From positions 1,520,490 through 1,584,489 of the forward strand of contig JAKOON010000027.1 in NCBI GenBank assembly GCA_022577435.1: a DNA stretch of 64,000 nucleotides, in the 5' to 3' direction. The notes beneath the pieces were generated by a model. The model had not been told where the DNA came from. It was given only the letters and a program-made list of their open reading frames with translations, and ran no database searches. Positions 1 to 13,441 of the stretch are shown one piece after another (within the stretch, counting starts at the first letter, position 1; every line of letters starts with the position of its first letter). The position numbers and the translations under genes are program-made. This DNA is from Embiotoca jacksoni. Its lineage: Eukaryota > Chordata > Actinopteri > Embiotocidae.

Positions 1-59
1 GGTGTTCCTCCAACTGTATAGGAAACAGCTGAAAGTTCAAAATGCTGTTGGACTTAGAT

Positions 60-61
<2 letters not shown>

Positions 62-106
<45 letters not shown>
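62..106. repeat. (AC)n microsatellite
   Basis: About 22 AC units, pure. Confidence 0.97.
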
Positions 107-110
<4 letters not shown>

Positions 111-2554
111 GACTGAAAAGAGCAGTAATTCGGTCAGGAGGGAGTTTCAGCGCCGGCTGAGGGTCCGTGAGGTTCCAGTAATTTTCACTGTCTCCTGTTT
201 CATTCAGAAGCAACTGCTCGGTGCTGCATGTGTGAGTTTCATAAGCATTCTTATGTCACGGCTCATGAGGCTGCGATGTGACGCTAATCTAGCCCAGCAC
301 CGCCGCGGGAAGCAGCTACTTTACGCTGGCTCTCCACCACGCCGGGCCGCTTGGCCAACTCTGCAGGTTTTTCCACCTTCACTTTTTCTTCTTCTTCTTC
401 TTCTTCTGTTTTGCAGCTTTTTCTTGTCTCTAATTTTCTCTCAACTTTGCCTCGTTCAACAGAAGAAAGTCCTCCTGTCCTGATGATCACAGGGTTTTGA
501 GGACTTCACTGAAACCTCGCTGCTGACGGCCGGCCTCTCGTTTGCAGATTTCATTTTGTGAGTGAGTGCAACACAAAAGGAAACTTGATGTCTTTTATCT
601 GGTGAACAGCGTGTTTGTGCTCTCGGCCAAAGAAGCCAGAAATGTTGTGTTGTTTTGACATTTAAAACCACACTGAGGATTGAACGGTTACAAAAAAAAC
701 AACAAAGTTCTTTATCAAGTCGCTCTGAGATTCGTTCTCGTATCGTCACGACACTCTCGCATCTCGGTGGTTGCCGTGGCAACCCTTCAGGAACATACCA
801 GCACTTCCGGAACAATAACTTCTTTGTTTTCCTGAAGGCCAGTTCACGATCTCCGCGATTGTCCAGACAGCTGGACAAACTTAAACTGGACTTCATGTAC
901 GATACTCCGCCCCCTCGGCCCGGGTCCTGATCCGACGGTACAAACCTTCTGAATTACCGAATTCATCAACAAATGAAACGAGCGTTTGACTCCCTCCCAA
1001 TGGCTCAAACCCCGTAATCACCATTTCTCTGCGATCCATTTTGCAGTCTGAGCCTCAGCGATGCAGCTTTTATTTCTTTAAAACATTAATGTGATCAAGC
1101 CGGCCTCATAAAAGATTAAAATCTCCATTAACCTATTTGGTTTTAATCACAGATTAAATGGTTTATAAAACCCGGTTTTACGGTGCCACGTTTAGACTTT
1201 GGATCTATAAAATTAAGGACAAACAAAACGATTTCCTTCATCTATTTGTGCTGTTTACTGGCGATTATACAGGCAGCGTAAACAGCCTCCATAAAACCCG
1301 GCCTGTGTTCACTCAGCTCGTCCACAACGCTGCCGGTTCTCTGAACGTATCCGTTTCCCTCAGTTATGTCATTTCTTTTTAAGTTCTAAGAAACACGCTC
1401 GCCGATTTAACATCCCGTCTTTGATCTGCCAAGCGCAGCATCTCCGTCTGTCCGGGGACAAAACCGTCCAACCTCTCACAATCTCCTGGAAATATTTCTG
1501 TCGAAACGATCTCGTTTCCAACCGCACTAAAAATATCTCCGACGTCGGAGCGTTGTCCTGCTGCGGTCTCGGGGTCCTTCACGAGTTCAGCTTTGAAACA
1601 TCAGCTCCGAAGTTTCCAATCGGATCGACAGCTGGCCGAGCGTTGGGGTCTCGGCGTTCGATGATATGACTACAGCTCGCTTATTGAGCCCCTAATTCAA
1701 CCACAATCTACATCAAGAGAGTCTTGGCTGCGTTGGACTTCAGCCTCTGTGCTGAGGTAAAAATAGTCTCCGATGCAGCCAAAGACTTTTAGAGTCCTGT
1801 TTAGAAAAGCTTAATGAGACCTGAAGCTCATTCACAAACGAAAAGGAAAAAACAGCGAATGTGTTTTGTTTTTTTTAATCTTTTTGGAGACGACATCACA
1901 TTGTTGTAAAAAAAAAATGTATGCGAGCGAGTCACTTACTTTTTCTTATGTGTTCATCTCCCAAAAAACTGGAGGAAACTATCACCGAGGCCGAGATGAG
2001 GGGCTCTGATGTTTTTCGGTTCTGAGGTTTCGTTTCTTCAGATTTTAACGTTAAATCCGACCAAAAAAATAAAGCTCGGTCCAGTTCGCTGGTGCCGGCG
2101 TGTGAAGCTCGGACGCTTTCGTTGTACATTAAACGTCTCTTCAGGAATGGCTGACCTGATGGCATGTTGGGGTGCAAAGTCCCGCTCGGTGAACAGTTAC
2201 AGTAATCTGCAAGAAGCTGGGTTGGGTTTGGCACCAAATCCTGGGGCTGCATAACTAAATATTAAACAATTAAATATAATGAAATGCACCTACAACAGTT
2301 CCAACTGATCCAATATATAGAATTGAAATGATCTGGTATTTTGGCCGTCGCCATCTCTCTGTGCCTTCTAGTATCCATAGAATCATACTATTTAATAAGC
2401 AAATTAAATAGGGAGGGGGGGGGTGTTGTGCTACAGATTGTGATGGATATGACCAACAGGGTCAAAGGTCAAGGTGCATTTTTGATGAATAAGTAGTACG
2501 TCTCTATAGTTTGCATACTACATGCAACAGTGCATACTTTGTGCGGCTCGCTGC
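107..2554. other. Gene-free unique sequence
   Basis: Open frames here are short and lack coding character. A small (TTC)n lies at about 386-407. Nothing else recognised. Confidence 0.5.
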
Positions 2555-2665
2555 AGTAACCAGAAGTGAGCATGTTTGGACGAGCTGGGGGGAAGTGTGA
2601 TGGTGGATGTGACCGAGAGCTTCAGGACACTATCCCCCGCCCACCTGATATCTGACTGATCTTCG
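2555..2665 (+). repeat. Fragment of the ~550 bp dispersed repeat (copy A)
   Basis: Shares CAGAAGTGA.CAT.TTTGGACGAGCTGGGG and the following GACC...CCCGCCCAC...GATA...TGACTG spacing with the copy at 28,661-29,218; only the middle-left part is present. Confidence 0.6.
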
Positions 2666-3835
2666 TCCTCCGACTCGGTCCTGATCACAGCGGCCTTCTG
2701 GTGAAGTCACAAGTTCAACGTCATGAGAACATAAATGCACAAAGCATGAGAAAGACAAATTAAAGCCCCCCCTCCCCTCCCCACCACCACCACCACCACC
2801 ATCTCATTCTCTCTCTTTTTTTTCTAACTTCTATGCAGCTTTGGAAAATTCTCTGGAGTTTATTTGTAGATTGAAACAGTGGAGGAGAATGGCTTGTAAG
2901 TGTTTCCAGCCATTTGGGTTTTTCCACGGTTTCCACTGGCTTTTTTCGGTCGAGTCAGCACCTTTAGGACATGCACCTTCTTTTTTGGTTGTCAACTTGC
3001 AGATTCAGGTTCAGTTGCTCGGGAACTTTTTCACGCACGCCTCGTTGCCAGACTGTGAACATGTGAAAATACAGTGGAAGTCGGGTTAAGGGACAGATAG
3101 TGGTTTTGTTCTGGACTACAGCAAACAGGCAGCGCAGCATCAAAGGGGCAGGATTAGGACTCGCACGGTGAAGAGCCGAAGCTCGGTAAGACGAGATGTA
3201 CTGCGGGACTCGAAGCATTAGGCAGCTGGATGACAAGCAAGAGAAACTCTGTGAACCCAGACACTTCAAGTCAAGTTTAAAACACAAATAAAGGGAATAT
3301 ATCTTCCCCGCCTGGAAGCACTGAAGTGGGTGTTGAGTCGTGTGACCGAAGGGAGGATGAGGAAATGTCGAGGAGCTGTGCCGGGTTGAATACGCATCTC
3401 ACGAGGGAGCGGCAATAAAGACTCTGCTGAAAGGCCTCCAGATTTATGGGCTTTGGACAAGTGATCGGCACCGAGATGCTCAGCTGTAGGAAACCGAGGA
3501 ATGAGGAGTGGAAAGCAGCGCGTAGAGGATGAAGCTACCGCAGCGCTGTCACCGAGTCGCTCTCCAGCACGGTGGTCTGGCAGGAGTCTCCGGGATACTC
3601 GACCCAGGACGAGTCAGAAGGTCAGAACGGGTCCGGACCACCTCGGTTCTGTTCTTCGGCTCTCTCTGTGATGAAGCTGCACCAAACGCCAGCGAGACGT
3701 GTTCGTATCGTGACATCTTTGAGTCCCTTTTAACCCACGCGACCTCTGGAGGTTCGCTGATGAAAAGTTGTGTCGCGGCAGAAATAATTACGGCATTAGA
3801 ATAACTCTCTTTTCTTTTCTTTTTTTGTTGCCAAA
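2666..3835. other. Gene-free unique sequence
   Basis: Contains C-rich and (CCA)n patches near 2,768-2,801. No supported gene. Confidence 0.45.
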
Positions 3836-4262
3836 TGTGACCATATTTGGACGAGCTGGGGGGGATCTGACTTGATCTGATTGGAACCTGGACAACAATA
3901 CGTCCCGCCCACTGAGTGGAAACCTGACTGCACCACAGGACTGTCAGTCAAACAGACACCCCCCCAAACATTCTGCTGTTTGAGGTCTAATATCGAATTA
4001 ATGACGGGATTATTTTCAGGTGGACCTCAAGAAAACTAATAAGAGGGAGCAATTTCAGCTAATGACACCATAACGACTAGTTGAAAAAATGTATTGACTT
4101 TGGATTTGATGAGAGAAGTTGAATGGGAGTCTATGGAGCCGGAGGCTTTTTGGAGCCGACCTCTAGTGGCACTCGCTGGTATTGCAGCTGAAGACACTTT
4201 TTGCATCTGTCTCATTTTTCAGACCCGGAAGCTACGAACTCTTTTATACACAGTCTATATCT
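3836..4262 (+). repeat. Dispersed repeat copy B (near full length)
   Basis: Runs from TGACCATATTTGGACGAGCT through CACCACAGG.CTGTCA.TCAAAC, GATTATTTTCAG.TGGACCT, GTTGAATGGGAGTCTATGGA and CTCTAGTGGCACTCGCTGGT to TTTATACACAGTCTAT. It lines up with the copy at 28,661-29,218 except for the left ~130 bp. Confidence 0.85.
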
Positions 4263-5079
4263 GCTAATATTGATGTCATAAGAACCGGTACTACAGTACC
4301 TAGTTGATATCAAAATTCTTAAAGCGTGATGGTACCAAAATTATTGATGCAGCAGAAGCAAACAGGTCAAGCAATCCAAAAAAAAACTGGAACAATTCAG
4401 TCAGTTTATGTTACCACAGCAGGCGTTTGAGGACTTTTAGGAAGTTTGAATGTATTATTTAATGTAGCAGCTGGAAATCCGATCGATCATTCATCTTTAA
4501 AATGAGTGACAGTGACTCGATTCTCTTTTCGTGAAGTCGTCCCAGTTCTGCAGTCACATGTCCGATCGGTGGTGGAGCGGGCCCTCAGGCAGGGCCTGGA
4601 TGGGGCTTCGTTCTCAAACACCGCTGGTTCCTCCAGCTGGGCCCGCAACCTCGACAGCAGCACACACTCTGCCCCACCTGTGATAATAAACAGCTTTATT
4701 ACCTCCTCCCGTCCGCTGACCACATTTAATGCTTTCACAGGGATCATCCAGGGGACAGACCGACCGGAGACTCTCCCGTGCATTTACAACCCCCCCCCCC
4801 CCCCATCCCCCTCTGCCCCCCCCCACCACACACACACACTCACTCACAGATCAGCTGACCTCGAACACAATTATACATTTTTATATGTGGTGTGCATTCG
4901 AACAGCAAGCAAGAATACTTTTAGTGATGCTGTTTGCTCTGTTTATCGTTATTTGGTAGAACATTGAGTTTTTATTGACGTTTCAATAAGACGTGTTAAT
5001 TTGTCCTAGTTTGGTTCCAGTTTACTTGAGTCTGAAACTTTAACCGTTTCCTTTCTATAATATTACATATAACATAATG
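4263..5079. other. Gene-free sequence with C-rich patch
   Basis: Has a poly-C run at about 4,790-4,804 and a short CACACACTCACTC patch. No gene recognised. Confidence 0.45.
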
Positions 5080-5215
5080 ACGGGCTGGATTACTTTCAGA
5101 GGACACAGGTTTTTTTTTTTTTATGGATAAAGCAGCACATTTGTGAACTGCATCAGTGGTGTAGGGAGGAGGTCGGGGTGGATGGTGGGCGTGCAAAACT
5201 CTCAGCTTCCCCGAG
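5080..5215. repeat. Dispersed repeat, second family (copy 1)
   Basis: Shares GGAGGTCGGGGTGGATGGTG and the preceding TTTGTGAACTGCA-like lead with the segment at 53,730-53,890. Confidence 0.5.
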
Positions 5216-5360
5216 TCTCGTCTGTGGTTGGATACACGCAACAAAAGCAGTTTGATTCTGAAAAAATAAATAAATCAAACATAGAATGTAAATCAACTTT
5301 GATGTCACTGTGAACCTTTTCTGTATTAAACCAAACCACTGTATTTGGATACCCTTAAGG

Positions 5361-5575
5361 TGTGGCTGTTTGATTGACGGGCCTGTGGTGCAGTCAAGTT
5401 TCTTCTAAAGGTGGGCGGGGCTTAGTGTCCTCGTGTTCCCAATCCAGTTCATAGAAATTGATGCTTTTAGAATCGGAGTCTCCTGGAACCAAAGTTTTTT
5501 TGGAGCCAGCCCCTGGTGGTCATCGGTGGTATTGCACTTTAAGGCAGTTCTGCATTGGCTTCAATTCCAAGCCGT
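5361..5575. repeat. Dispersed repeat copy C (rearranged)
   Basis: The first half (TGTTTGATTGACGGGCCTGT ... GGGCGGGGCTTAGTGTCCTC) is the inverted left-middle part of the family. The second half (TTTTTGGAGCCAGCCCCTGG ... GGTATTGCA) is the direct right part. One copy therefore has internally inverted orientation. Confidence 0.7.
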
Positions 5576-6699
5576 AGTCGTTGAATCTTAACTCTTATTG
5601 TTTTTTCACTCGCACTTATTACAACATATTGTTGTCTGTCACTTCACCTGAGTTTAACACGACCCTAACCGAACCGTTTTCTTTTCCCGTCTCTCTCCTC
5701 GTGTCTTTATTCCGACCCGAGCTTCACGATATTCTACACATGAACCGAACCACCTCGACTACCTTTTAAAGTCCATTGAGGAGGAACTGAATGGTCAGAC
5801 AGATTAATTGATCTCAGATGTGTGAATGGTTCCAGGCCCTGGTGAGAAAGTTCATTCTTGCTCTCTGTTTTACAACCTCTGGCTCATTCAGGCAATTTCT
5901 ATATTTGTGTTTTTATTTATTTATTTATTTATTCATTTTGTGGGGCCATATTCTGCCCAGTCCTCATAACTCCTTCAAGTCCCGCGGACTCATTAAATTG
6001 ATTGATTGGCTGCTTGTGGATTTTGCTTTTTTCCACCCGTTTATTTACCTGGTGTTGGAGCGTATTTGAGTTTGCACTCGTGTGGCAACATGACCTCGGT
6101 GTCCCCTCCCCCTCCCCCCCCTTTGTTGAAATGTATACAACATACATCACCGCGATGCACGGCTGCAGTCAGACGATCCGATTGGCCACCGGCTCTTTTC
6201 CGAGACAGCGGTAAAGACGGCTCTGTAGGTTAAAGAGTGTTAAAGAGCCACACACATGGTTTTCCTAAGCTGTAAATTTTATGGATAATTTCTGATGTGG
6301 TTACAGATTTATACCCCCCCAACTAAGCACAGCAGCTGCAGGTAATTTACTCACTCAGCCGCCTGCTTACGCTTCTCGTTCTCATTCGCTCCGCGTCTCT
6401 TCCACTTTCCTCTCCGACACTCCGACCGACGTTTATCTCCTCACATGGAGATGTTCAGACACAGATAACGCAGGAATACGACAGCAGGGTTCAAGTTTAG
6501 AGCGACCTTCGACCTTTGGCCAGCGTAACGTACCTTTACTCGAGTACTCCAGAAAAGCAAATTCAGTACTTAACGTCCAATAATAGATTAATATGACTTT
6601 TTTTGTCAGTATCTCTGAAAAAGGAGCTGTAGATTCAAACTACTTTGTTGATTTGTCAAAATTTGATAAACAAAAAATACAAGTTGTTTCAAGCGGCAA
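5576..6699. other. Gene-free unique sequence
   Basis: Includes a short (TTTA)n at 5,912-5,937. No gene recognised. Confidence 0.45.
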
Positions 6700-6920
6700 C
6701 GGACCGTGACGTCACCCGTCGGTTTGTGAACTGTCGTTCTGAAGCCTCCAGTTCGGATTTATTGACTGTATTTCATGAGAAAAGTTGAATGGTGAGTCTA
6801 CGGAGCCGGTGCTATTTGGCGTCAGCCCCTAGTGGCCCTCAGTGGTATCGCAGTTTTACGCACTTCCACATTGGCCTCACTTGTCGGACCCGGGAGCTAC
6901 GTCCACTTTTATATATTTAT
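6700..6920 (+). repeat. Dispersed repeat copy D (internally deleted)
   Basis: The left end (AGCGGCAACGGACCGTGACG, then TCACCCGTCGGTTTGTGAAC) is joined directly to the right part (GAAAAGTTGAATGG, CCCCTAGTGGCCCTCAGTGG, CGGACCCGGGAGCTACG). The central ~300 bp is missing. Confidence 0.75.
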
Positions 6921-7709
6921 ATTTATATGAAAGTAGAATCTTGCACTAAATCCCAGGGTTTGATCCCCGCGGGTCATTGGGGAAAGATGCAACTGAAACC
7001 AGAACTTCCAGGTTCTTTCCCACTCGTGTGAAGACTTCACTGACCTTTACAACCGTGACAATAACTGCACACAGAACGGCTCTTTCTCAGCAGTAATTCA
7101 TGCGTTTAGGGCTAAAAGAACTCAAATTGTTCATTCAGTAGTTGTTTTTGTACCATAAGCTGCAAAACATGAGCGAGCTCGACGTCACGGCTCGACGAGT
7201 CCACGAGTGACGTTAGCGGTTAGTTCAGACACGTGAACAGAATCCAGCAGCTGACGTAGGAGTCGTTCGAGGTCAGAGATTAAAACTAGAAAGTTAAAAA
7301 TTAAGCCACAGAGATGAGCTGCGGTCATACAGAATATGTGGATGTACGATGTCCTCCAGTTAGTCGAGTTAACTGGTAGCGGACGCTCCAAAGATCGGTT
7401 TGAACGCTCTTCACACACAATAACTCAATATGTCAATATGGTTGAGGAACAGGAAAACGTGAGGAGACTTCTCACTGCAGGATGTGACTACTTCCTGTAG
7501 AAACCCGCTCGTGGTCCGGTGTCACTTCGGCCTCGCCGGTCAGCCGGCTGATGAATCGGTCCGGTGCGTACCTTGGCAGCGCGCGGCGTTAGGTGCATTC
7601 AGTACACTCTCCCAGGCTGCACTGGGGTGAGGTCCCACCAATGCGCTCATGCCCATAACTCAACTGCAGCCAAACCAACTCATTAGCGAAACAATCCTCA
7701 CCACGCACT

Positions 7710-7710
<1 letters not shown>
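6921..7710. other. Gene-free unique sequence
   Basis: Unique sequence with no recognisable gene or repeat. Confidence 0.4.

Positions 7711-7785
<75 letters not shown>
7711..7785. repeat. (GT)n microsatellite
   Basis: About 37 pure GT units. Confidence 0.97.
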
Positions 7786-7787
<2 letters not shown>

Positions 7788-9097
7788 AACGAACAAATGA
7801 GAGCGAGTACGGGGTGAGATTTCATGTTGTTCTGGAAGATTTGTCATCACAAGCTCAGAAAGCATTATATTGTTACAATATCTCTCGTATTCCAACTACC
7901 TGTAACATTTTCCGATTTGCTAATATTTTCCATGATATTTTCCCACATTCGCTCGATCACTCCCAACACATTATCCACACAGTATCCAGTCTTTTTGCTT
8001 GCACAATATTTATTCATGTTACACAATATTCCAAATGAGTGCCCCCCCACCCTCCCACCAAACCCCCCACTCTCCTCCCTCCTCCCCCTATTTAATGTGC
8101 TTATTAACCTTTATGAAACCAGACATGTTGTGGACGTGTGCGTACGAGCAACACCTCGGACTTTTAATGAGGAAACGTCAGCCGAGCTCTTTGGGGACGC
8201 AGCGATCCGTTTCTACACGTTTCTGTCGGAGCGGATAAATCTTCAAAAGCGTGCGGATGACAAAGAGCTCGTTAGCATCCAGAGGATCCGACACACAAAC
8301 ACAGATTGTTCAGGAAGTCGTCGTCCGGGCCGTCAGGACTCAACTGAAATGTTGTAGTTTTAAAAGTTGTTTATTTAATTTATTTTTTACTGGGATTATA
8401 CCGTCAAAATGTGCCGTGAAGGTGAATAGAAACAGACCAACTGGGGCCTTTTTTTTTCACCACAAACAATCCTGCAAGAGCGGTGATAGACTGGTGACTG
8501 TTGCATGCTGGGAAAGGTTGGCTTAGAGTAAGAACCGTGATCGAGTCATCGGTGATGTTTTGGCGCCGAGCTTTCTTCGTCCCGATGAAATGTCTTCGAG
8601 AACAACCAGAACGTCCTCCCGTTTAACAAACCTGGACGTGTCCGGCTTTCCTCCGTTCACTAACGACCCGACTCGTTCCCACGAGCTTCAGTCAGAGAGC
8701 TTATCGTTAGACGTGCCTCTGAAAAATCTAATTTCTCATATTTAATCTCTCTGTTGGTTTTGTGGGTGCAAGGCACCTTCCAGTTGGTCTCTTATGCATC
8801 TGCAGCCAGAAAGGGAAAGTCAGGTCCTAACGACGGTACTTGTCACTGTCTACGACGCGTTTACTGCCACGACGAAATCCAACCCGGCAGAACAGAGCTG
8901 CAGGTGGGAGAGCGAGTTCGAAACGGCTTTATTACGTTGCGTTCTCTCGTTTAAGCCGCAGACACGTTATTGTTCGGAGTAATACTTCACAACGCTGCCT
9001 TTTTTTTAATCAAATCCTGTCGGAGCTCAACGGCGACTGTTCAATGATTTATAGATGTTTTCAGTGTGTAAATCAGTTCTGCTTTCTCTCTTTCGCT

Positions 9098-9098
<1 letters not shown>
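7786..9098. other. Gene-free unique sequence
   Basis: A C-rich tract lies at 8,041-8,090. The 177-residue open frame at 7,824-8,357 has no domain character and I do not call it. Confidence 0.45.

Positions 9099-9182
<84 letters not shown>
9099..9182. repeat. (AC)n microsatellite
   Basis: About 41 AC units, pure. Confidence 0.97.
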
Positions 9183-9186
<4 letters not shown>

Positions 9187-9630
9187 GGCTGGACTCACTT
9201 ATTTGGGTTGATTTTGATTGTTGAACAAGCAAATGAGACGTGACATGGAAAAACATATCCCTTTTTATACGACCCTGAAACTCCTTTAAGTGTGAGCTGA
9301 ACCTGCCCATTTGACTTGATGTCTTTTTTGGGAAATTGATACAACCTTTTTTATTCTTTTAAAAGTTGTTTGAGGCCACCCACTCCCCCTCCTCCCACAC
9401 CCTCCTATTCATTGTTATGTATTTCTTGGCAGCGAATACCTCGTTGGTCGAGGAAATAAAAGCACATTAACAGAAACACTGAATGTTTTCTGTCGGGATA
9501 CTGAGCGTCACTTCAATATAACACATTTATATGTGTATATCCTTTCTATCGATAAAAGATGTCGCCTGGACACTTAGATTTATTTTTCAAAAGTGTGCAT
9601 GACATCCTGTATTTGGACATTAATGTACGC

Positions 9631-9752
9631 CTTAGACTGAATATAAAAAAGTGATGTAAAGGTCTGAAACGAGACGCCATTATGGAAATGTCTTTAACTG
9701 CAGTACCACTGAGGGCCACTAGGGGCTGGTTCCCCAGAAAATACACTGCATC
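9631..9752 (-). repeat. Dispersed repeat copy E (right part, inverted)
   Basis: Reverse-complement match to the right end of the family: CTTAGACTGAATATAAAA, GTCTGAAACGAGACGCC, GCAGTACCACTGAGGGCCAC and TAGGGGCTGG. Confidence 0.65.
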
Positions 9753-11079
9753 CAAACAGTTATAACTACAACGAGGTGATATTTAAAGGACATAAACCCG
9801 CAGTTACGCCAACTTACGTATGAAATTAGCGCGCTGTTGTTGTCACATATTGGTAAACGCAGGCTAACAGAGCTAGCATGGCATTAGCAGAGCTTCGCTA
9901 CATGGAGACCAAGATATGCTAGCACACTTGAACAATAATGGGGCTAACAAACCAGTCATCCAATATTAGCTGAACTATACCTAGCATAACATTAGCAGGG
10001 CAAAGCTACAGAAGGTCAAAGATAGACTGAACATACTATAATATTAGTGGAAATAAGCTAAGCTTAAGGATCTAGCTAATGTAGCATGTTAACAGGGCTA
10101 CACGTTAGCTTCGAAAAATGGGAATCATAAATGATCTCTGGTGTTGATGTTGATATGAAATGACTGGCTGTTTATCAGGCAGGAGCTTTGGCAGCTCAGA
10201 TCGCCATAATAATGTTCAGGAGAGTTAAAGCAGAATATAAATCTTAACTTGCAGTTCCAGCTGACTTCCTCAAAACCCGGTCAGCTTTTATCCGGTAGAG
10301 AGTCGGTGGTTTCAGACTTCGTGAGCTGACCCAGTGACGGTAAGCGTCCGACTCGGCTGCGACGACGCTCGGCTCCGGTCACTGCTGCGTTTCCAGGCCG
10401 GGCTTCTTGGCAACTGTTGCCGGGGAAGCTCATAACGTGATGGAAGAGCGCCAACGTCCCGAGAGAGCTGACAGCAGAAACATTAGAGTAGTTTCTTCTC
10501 AGCCTCTCGCTCTTCCTCCCACATCTGTCTCACTTATATCGTGAATGATAGATTTAAACGATCATTATCTCTAATAATAAGAAGTAATTATCTCTCAACT
10601 TCCTCTCGATGTGCCAGTTTTGTCCAAAGACACGAGAAGATGCCGGTTGAGCGGAGCTGCAAAAACTTGCTCTGGAGTCTGGTTTGCTCTGCAGGCAGAA
10701 CAGAATTTGTGGTTTTTCTATTCGCATGAAGTGGAGCTGGTCCACATTCTGGTGGGCGAAAATAATGAGAGGCTGACCGGGACAGAGTGTGCGGTGAAGA
10801 TGCCGAGGTGAGGAAAGGGAGGGAGTGAGGAAAAGGGAGTGGCAGGAAAAAAAAAACAAAAAAAAAAGGACACGGGGTGATAGACGGGCCACACACTCAC
10901 CGTGATGTAAGGAGGGACGACGTTCAGCAGACGGCAGCAGAAACAAGGCGGCATTTTGTCTCATAAAATCTGTCTCACGTCTAAACTCAACGATCGCTCA
11001 AACAAACCGTAAACAGAGCTGCTGCTGGAGGAGCGCCTGGTTCTGTATGGTTCACCATTAATCTCAAGGAATTACAGGA
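9753..11079. other. Gene-free sequence rich in GCTAGC/TTAGC words
   Basis: From 9,860 to 10,110 words such as GCTAACA, GCTAGCAT and CATTAGCA recur without fixed spacing. The rest is unique sequence. No gene recognised. Confidence 0.4.
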
Positions 11080-11346
11080 CTCTGGAAGCGCCTTAACGCT
11101 GCAATACCAGCGAGTGCCACTAGAGGTCGGCTCCAAAAAGCCTCCGGCTCCATAGACTCCCATTCAACTTCTCTCATCAAATCCAAAGTGAATAAAATGT
11201 GTCCATCAGTTATCTCGGTGTTGTTAGCTAAAGTCACTCCTTCTTATTAGTTTTCTGGAGGTCCATCTGAAAATAATCCCTCATTCATTAGAAAAGAAGA
11301 TTCAAGAAGACCTGTTTTTGGGGGCGTGTCTGTTTGATTGACAGGT
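11080..11346 (-). repeat. Dispersed repeat copy F (inverted)
   Basis: Reverse complement of the right two-thirds of the family: AATACCAGCGAGTGCCACTA, GGCTCCATAGACTCCCATTC, TTATTAGTTTTCTGGAGGTC and GTCTGTTTGATTGACAGG. Very close to the copy at 28,661-29,218. Confidence 0.85.
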
Positions 11347-11473
11347 TAAGTTTTCTCGTTGCCATTTGAGATGTTGCCAGAAAATATTGATAATTTTTCC
11401 AGCTTCTTAAATGTGAAGATTTGCTCCTTTTTCTCTGTTTTTATGTCTAAACAAAATATTGTGTTTGCTGTTG

Positions 11474-12615
11474 ATGTATGTGTATATATATATATATACA
11501 CATATATGTGTGTATATATATATCTATATGTATATAGATATATATATATCTATATCTATATATATGGATATATATATCTATATATGTATATAGATATATG
11601 TGTGTATATATATGTATATATATAGATGTGTATAGATATATATAGATACATATAGATGTGTATAAATATATAGATGTGTATAGATATATATATAGATACA
11701 TATGTGTATAGATACATATATATGTGTATAGATACATATAGATGTGTATGGATACATATAGATGTGTATAGATATATATAGATATATATAGATGTGTATA
11801 GATACATATAGATGTGTATAGATATATATAGATACATATAGATGTATCTATATATATAGATATATAGATACATATATATGTGTATAGATACATATAGATG
11901 TGTATAGATATATATAGATGTGTATAGATACATATAGATGTGTATAGATATATATAGATACATATAGATGTGTATAGATACATATAGATGTGTGTAGATA
12001 TATATAGATACATATAGATGTGTATAGATATATAGAAATATATATAGATGTGTATAGATATATATGGATACATATAGATTGTATAGATACATATACAGTA
12101 GATGTGTATAGATATATATAGATACCTATAGATGTATATAGATATATATAGATACGTATAGATGTGTATAGATATATATATAGATACATATAGATACATA
12201 TAGATGTGTAGATATATATGGATACATATAGATGTGTATAGATACATATAGATATATATATATAGATACGTATAGATGTGTATAGATATATATATAGATA
12301 CGTATAGATGTGTATAGATACATATAGATGTGTATAGATATATATATAGATACGTATGGATGTGTATAGATACATATAGATGTGTATAGATATATATAGA
12401 TACGTATAGATGTGTATAGATATATATATAGATACATATAGATGTGTATAGATATATATAGCTATGTATAGATGTGTATAGATATATATATATATAGATG
12501 TGTATAGATATATATAGATACGTATAGATGTGTATAGATATATATAGATATATATAGATGTGTATAGATATATATAGATACATATAGATGTGTATAGATA
12601 TATATAGATGTGTAT
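11474..12615. repeat. ~1.1 kb TATA/GATA-type minisatellite
   Basis: Irregular alternation of the words TATAGATGTG, TATAGATACATA and TATAGATATATA (unit near 10-22 bp). It produces long Tyr/Ile/Ser/Leu/His open frames on the minus strand (one of 393 codons) that are artefacts of the repeat. Confidence 0.95.
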
Positions 12616-13404
12616 CGATGACATTCATTGGCGGGTCGGGGAGGTCGGTGCACCTGGACGGTCTGGTCCGGTCCGAGTGTTGACACTAACCTGTTGGCCT
12701 GAACCTCGTCCTGCCCTCCCGGTCCGGCCCCTCTGATGTGGAGACGTCGGCGTGCAATCCCCCCCCCTCCCTCCTCGCCCATCCACGTGGAGGGAGGCCG
12801 GACTCCGCATAGTTTCCACTCACTTGTTCACTTCCACTTACAAAAACAATTAAAGGGTATGTTTTTAATGTGCCCCGGAGCGGTCCTGATGTCTCGTAGC
12901 CGGAGCTGCGCTGTCTGATCTCAGCTGGGCTCTAATCAGAGGGACCACTGAGTCGGGTCACCGACTGCTAAAGGAACAAACAGTGCCGACCCCGTTGCGA
13001 TAGAGGCCACCAGTTTGGATCGGACCCCTTTTGAGGGAAAAAAGGCATGAAATTCCAAGATGTTGTGAGGAGCGAAACGTTGTCAGATATTGTTTCAAGA
13101 TGATGGGAAAGTCATTTTCTTTGTTTTTTTTCATCAGTTTGGACCCGTGATCACAGGGCCGAGTGTTTACAAACTGCTGTTATGTCTCCGCTGTATAACG
13201 TGCAGATGTCACGGCGGAGGGGAAGGGTTCGTCTGCAGAGCATCATGGCCTAGTTTAAGAACCAATTATACCGCAGATCACTGACTCCCTCACAAATACC
13301 TGCACCCATTGGGAACACATTAGGAAGCAATGTGTTCATTCTTTCCGAACAGGGGTGATGCACTCGTCTGGTATGGGCGGTTGTGTTTGGTGGGCGGCCT
13401 CAGC

Positions 13405-13441
<37 letters not shown>

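Noticed and set aside
7824..8357. 177-codon plus-strand open frame
   Set aside because: Composition and order look random, with no domain and a proline run from a C-rich tract.
11447..12628. A 393-codon open frame (Tyr/Ile/Ser/His-rich) on the minus strand
   Set aside because: It lies wholly within the TATA/GATA minisatellite and exists only because the repeat lacks stops in that frame.
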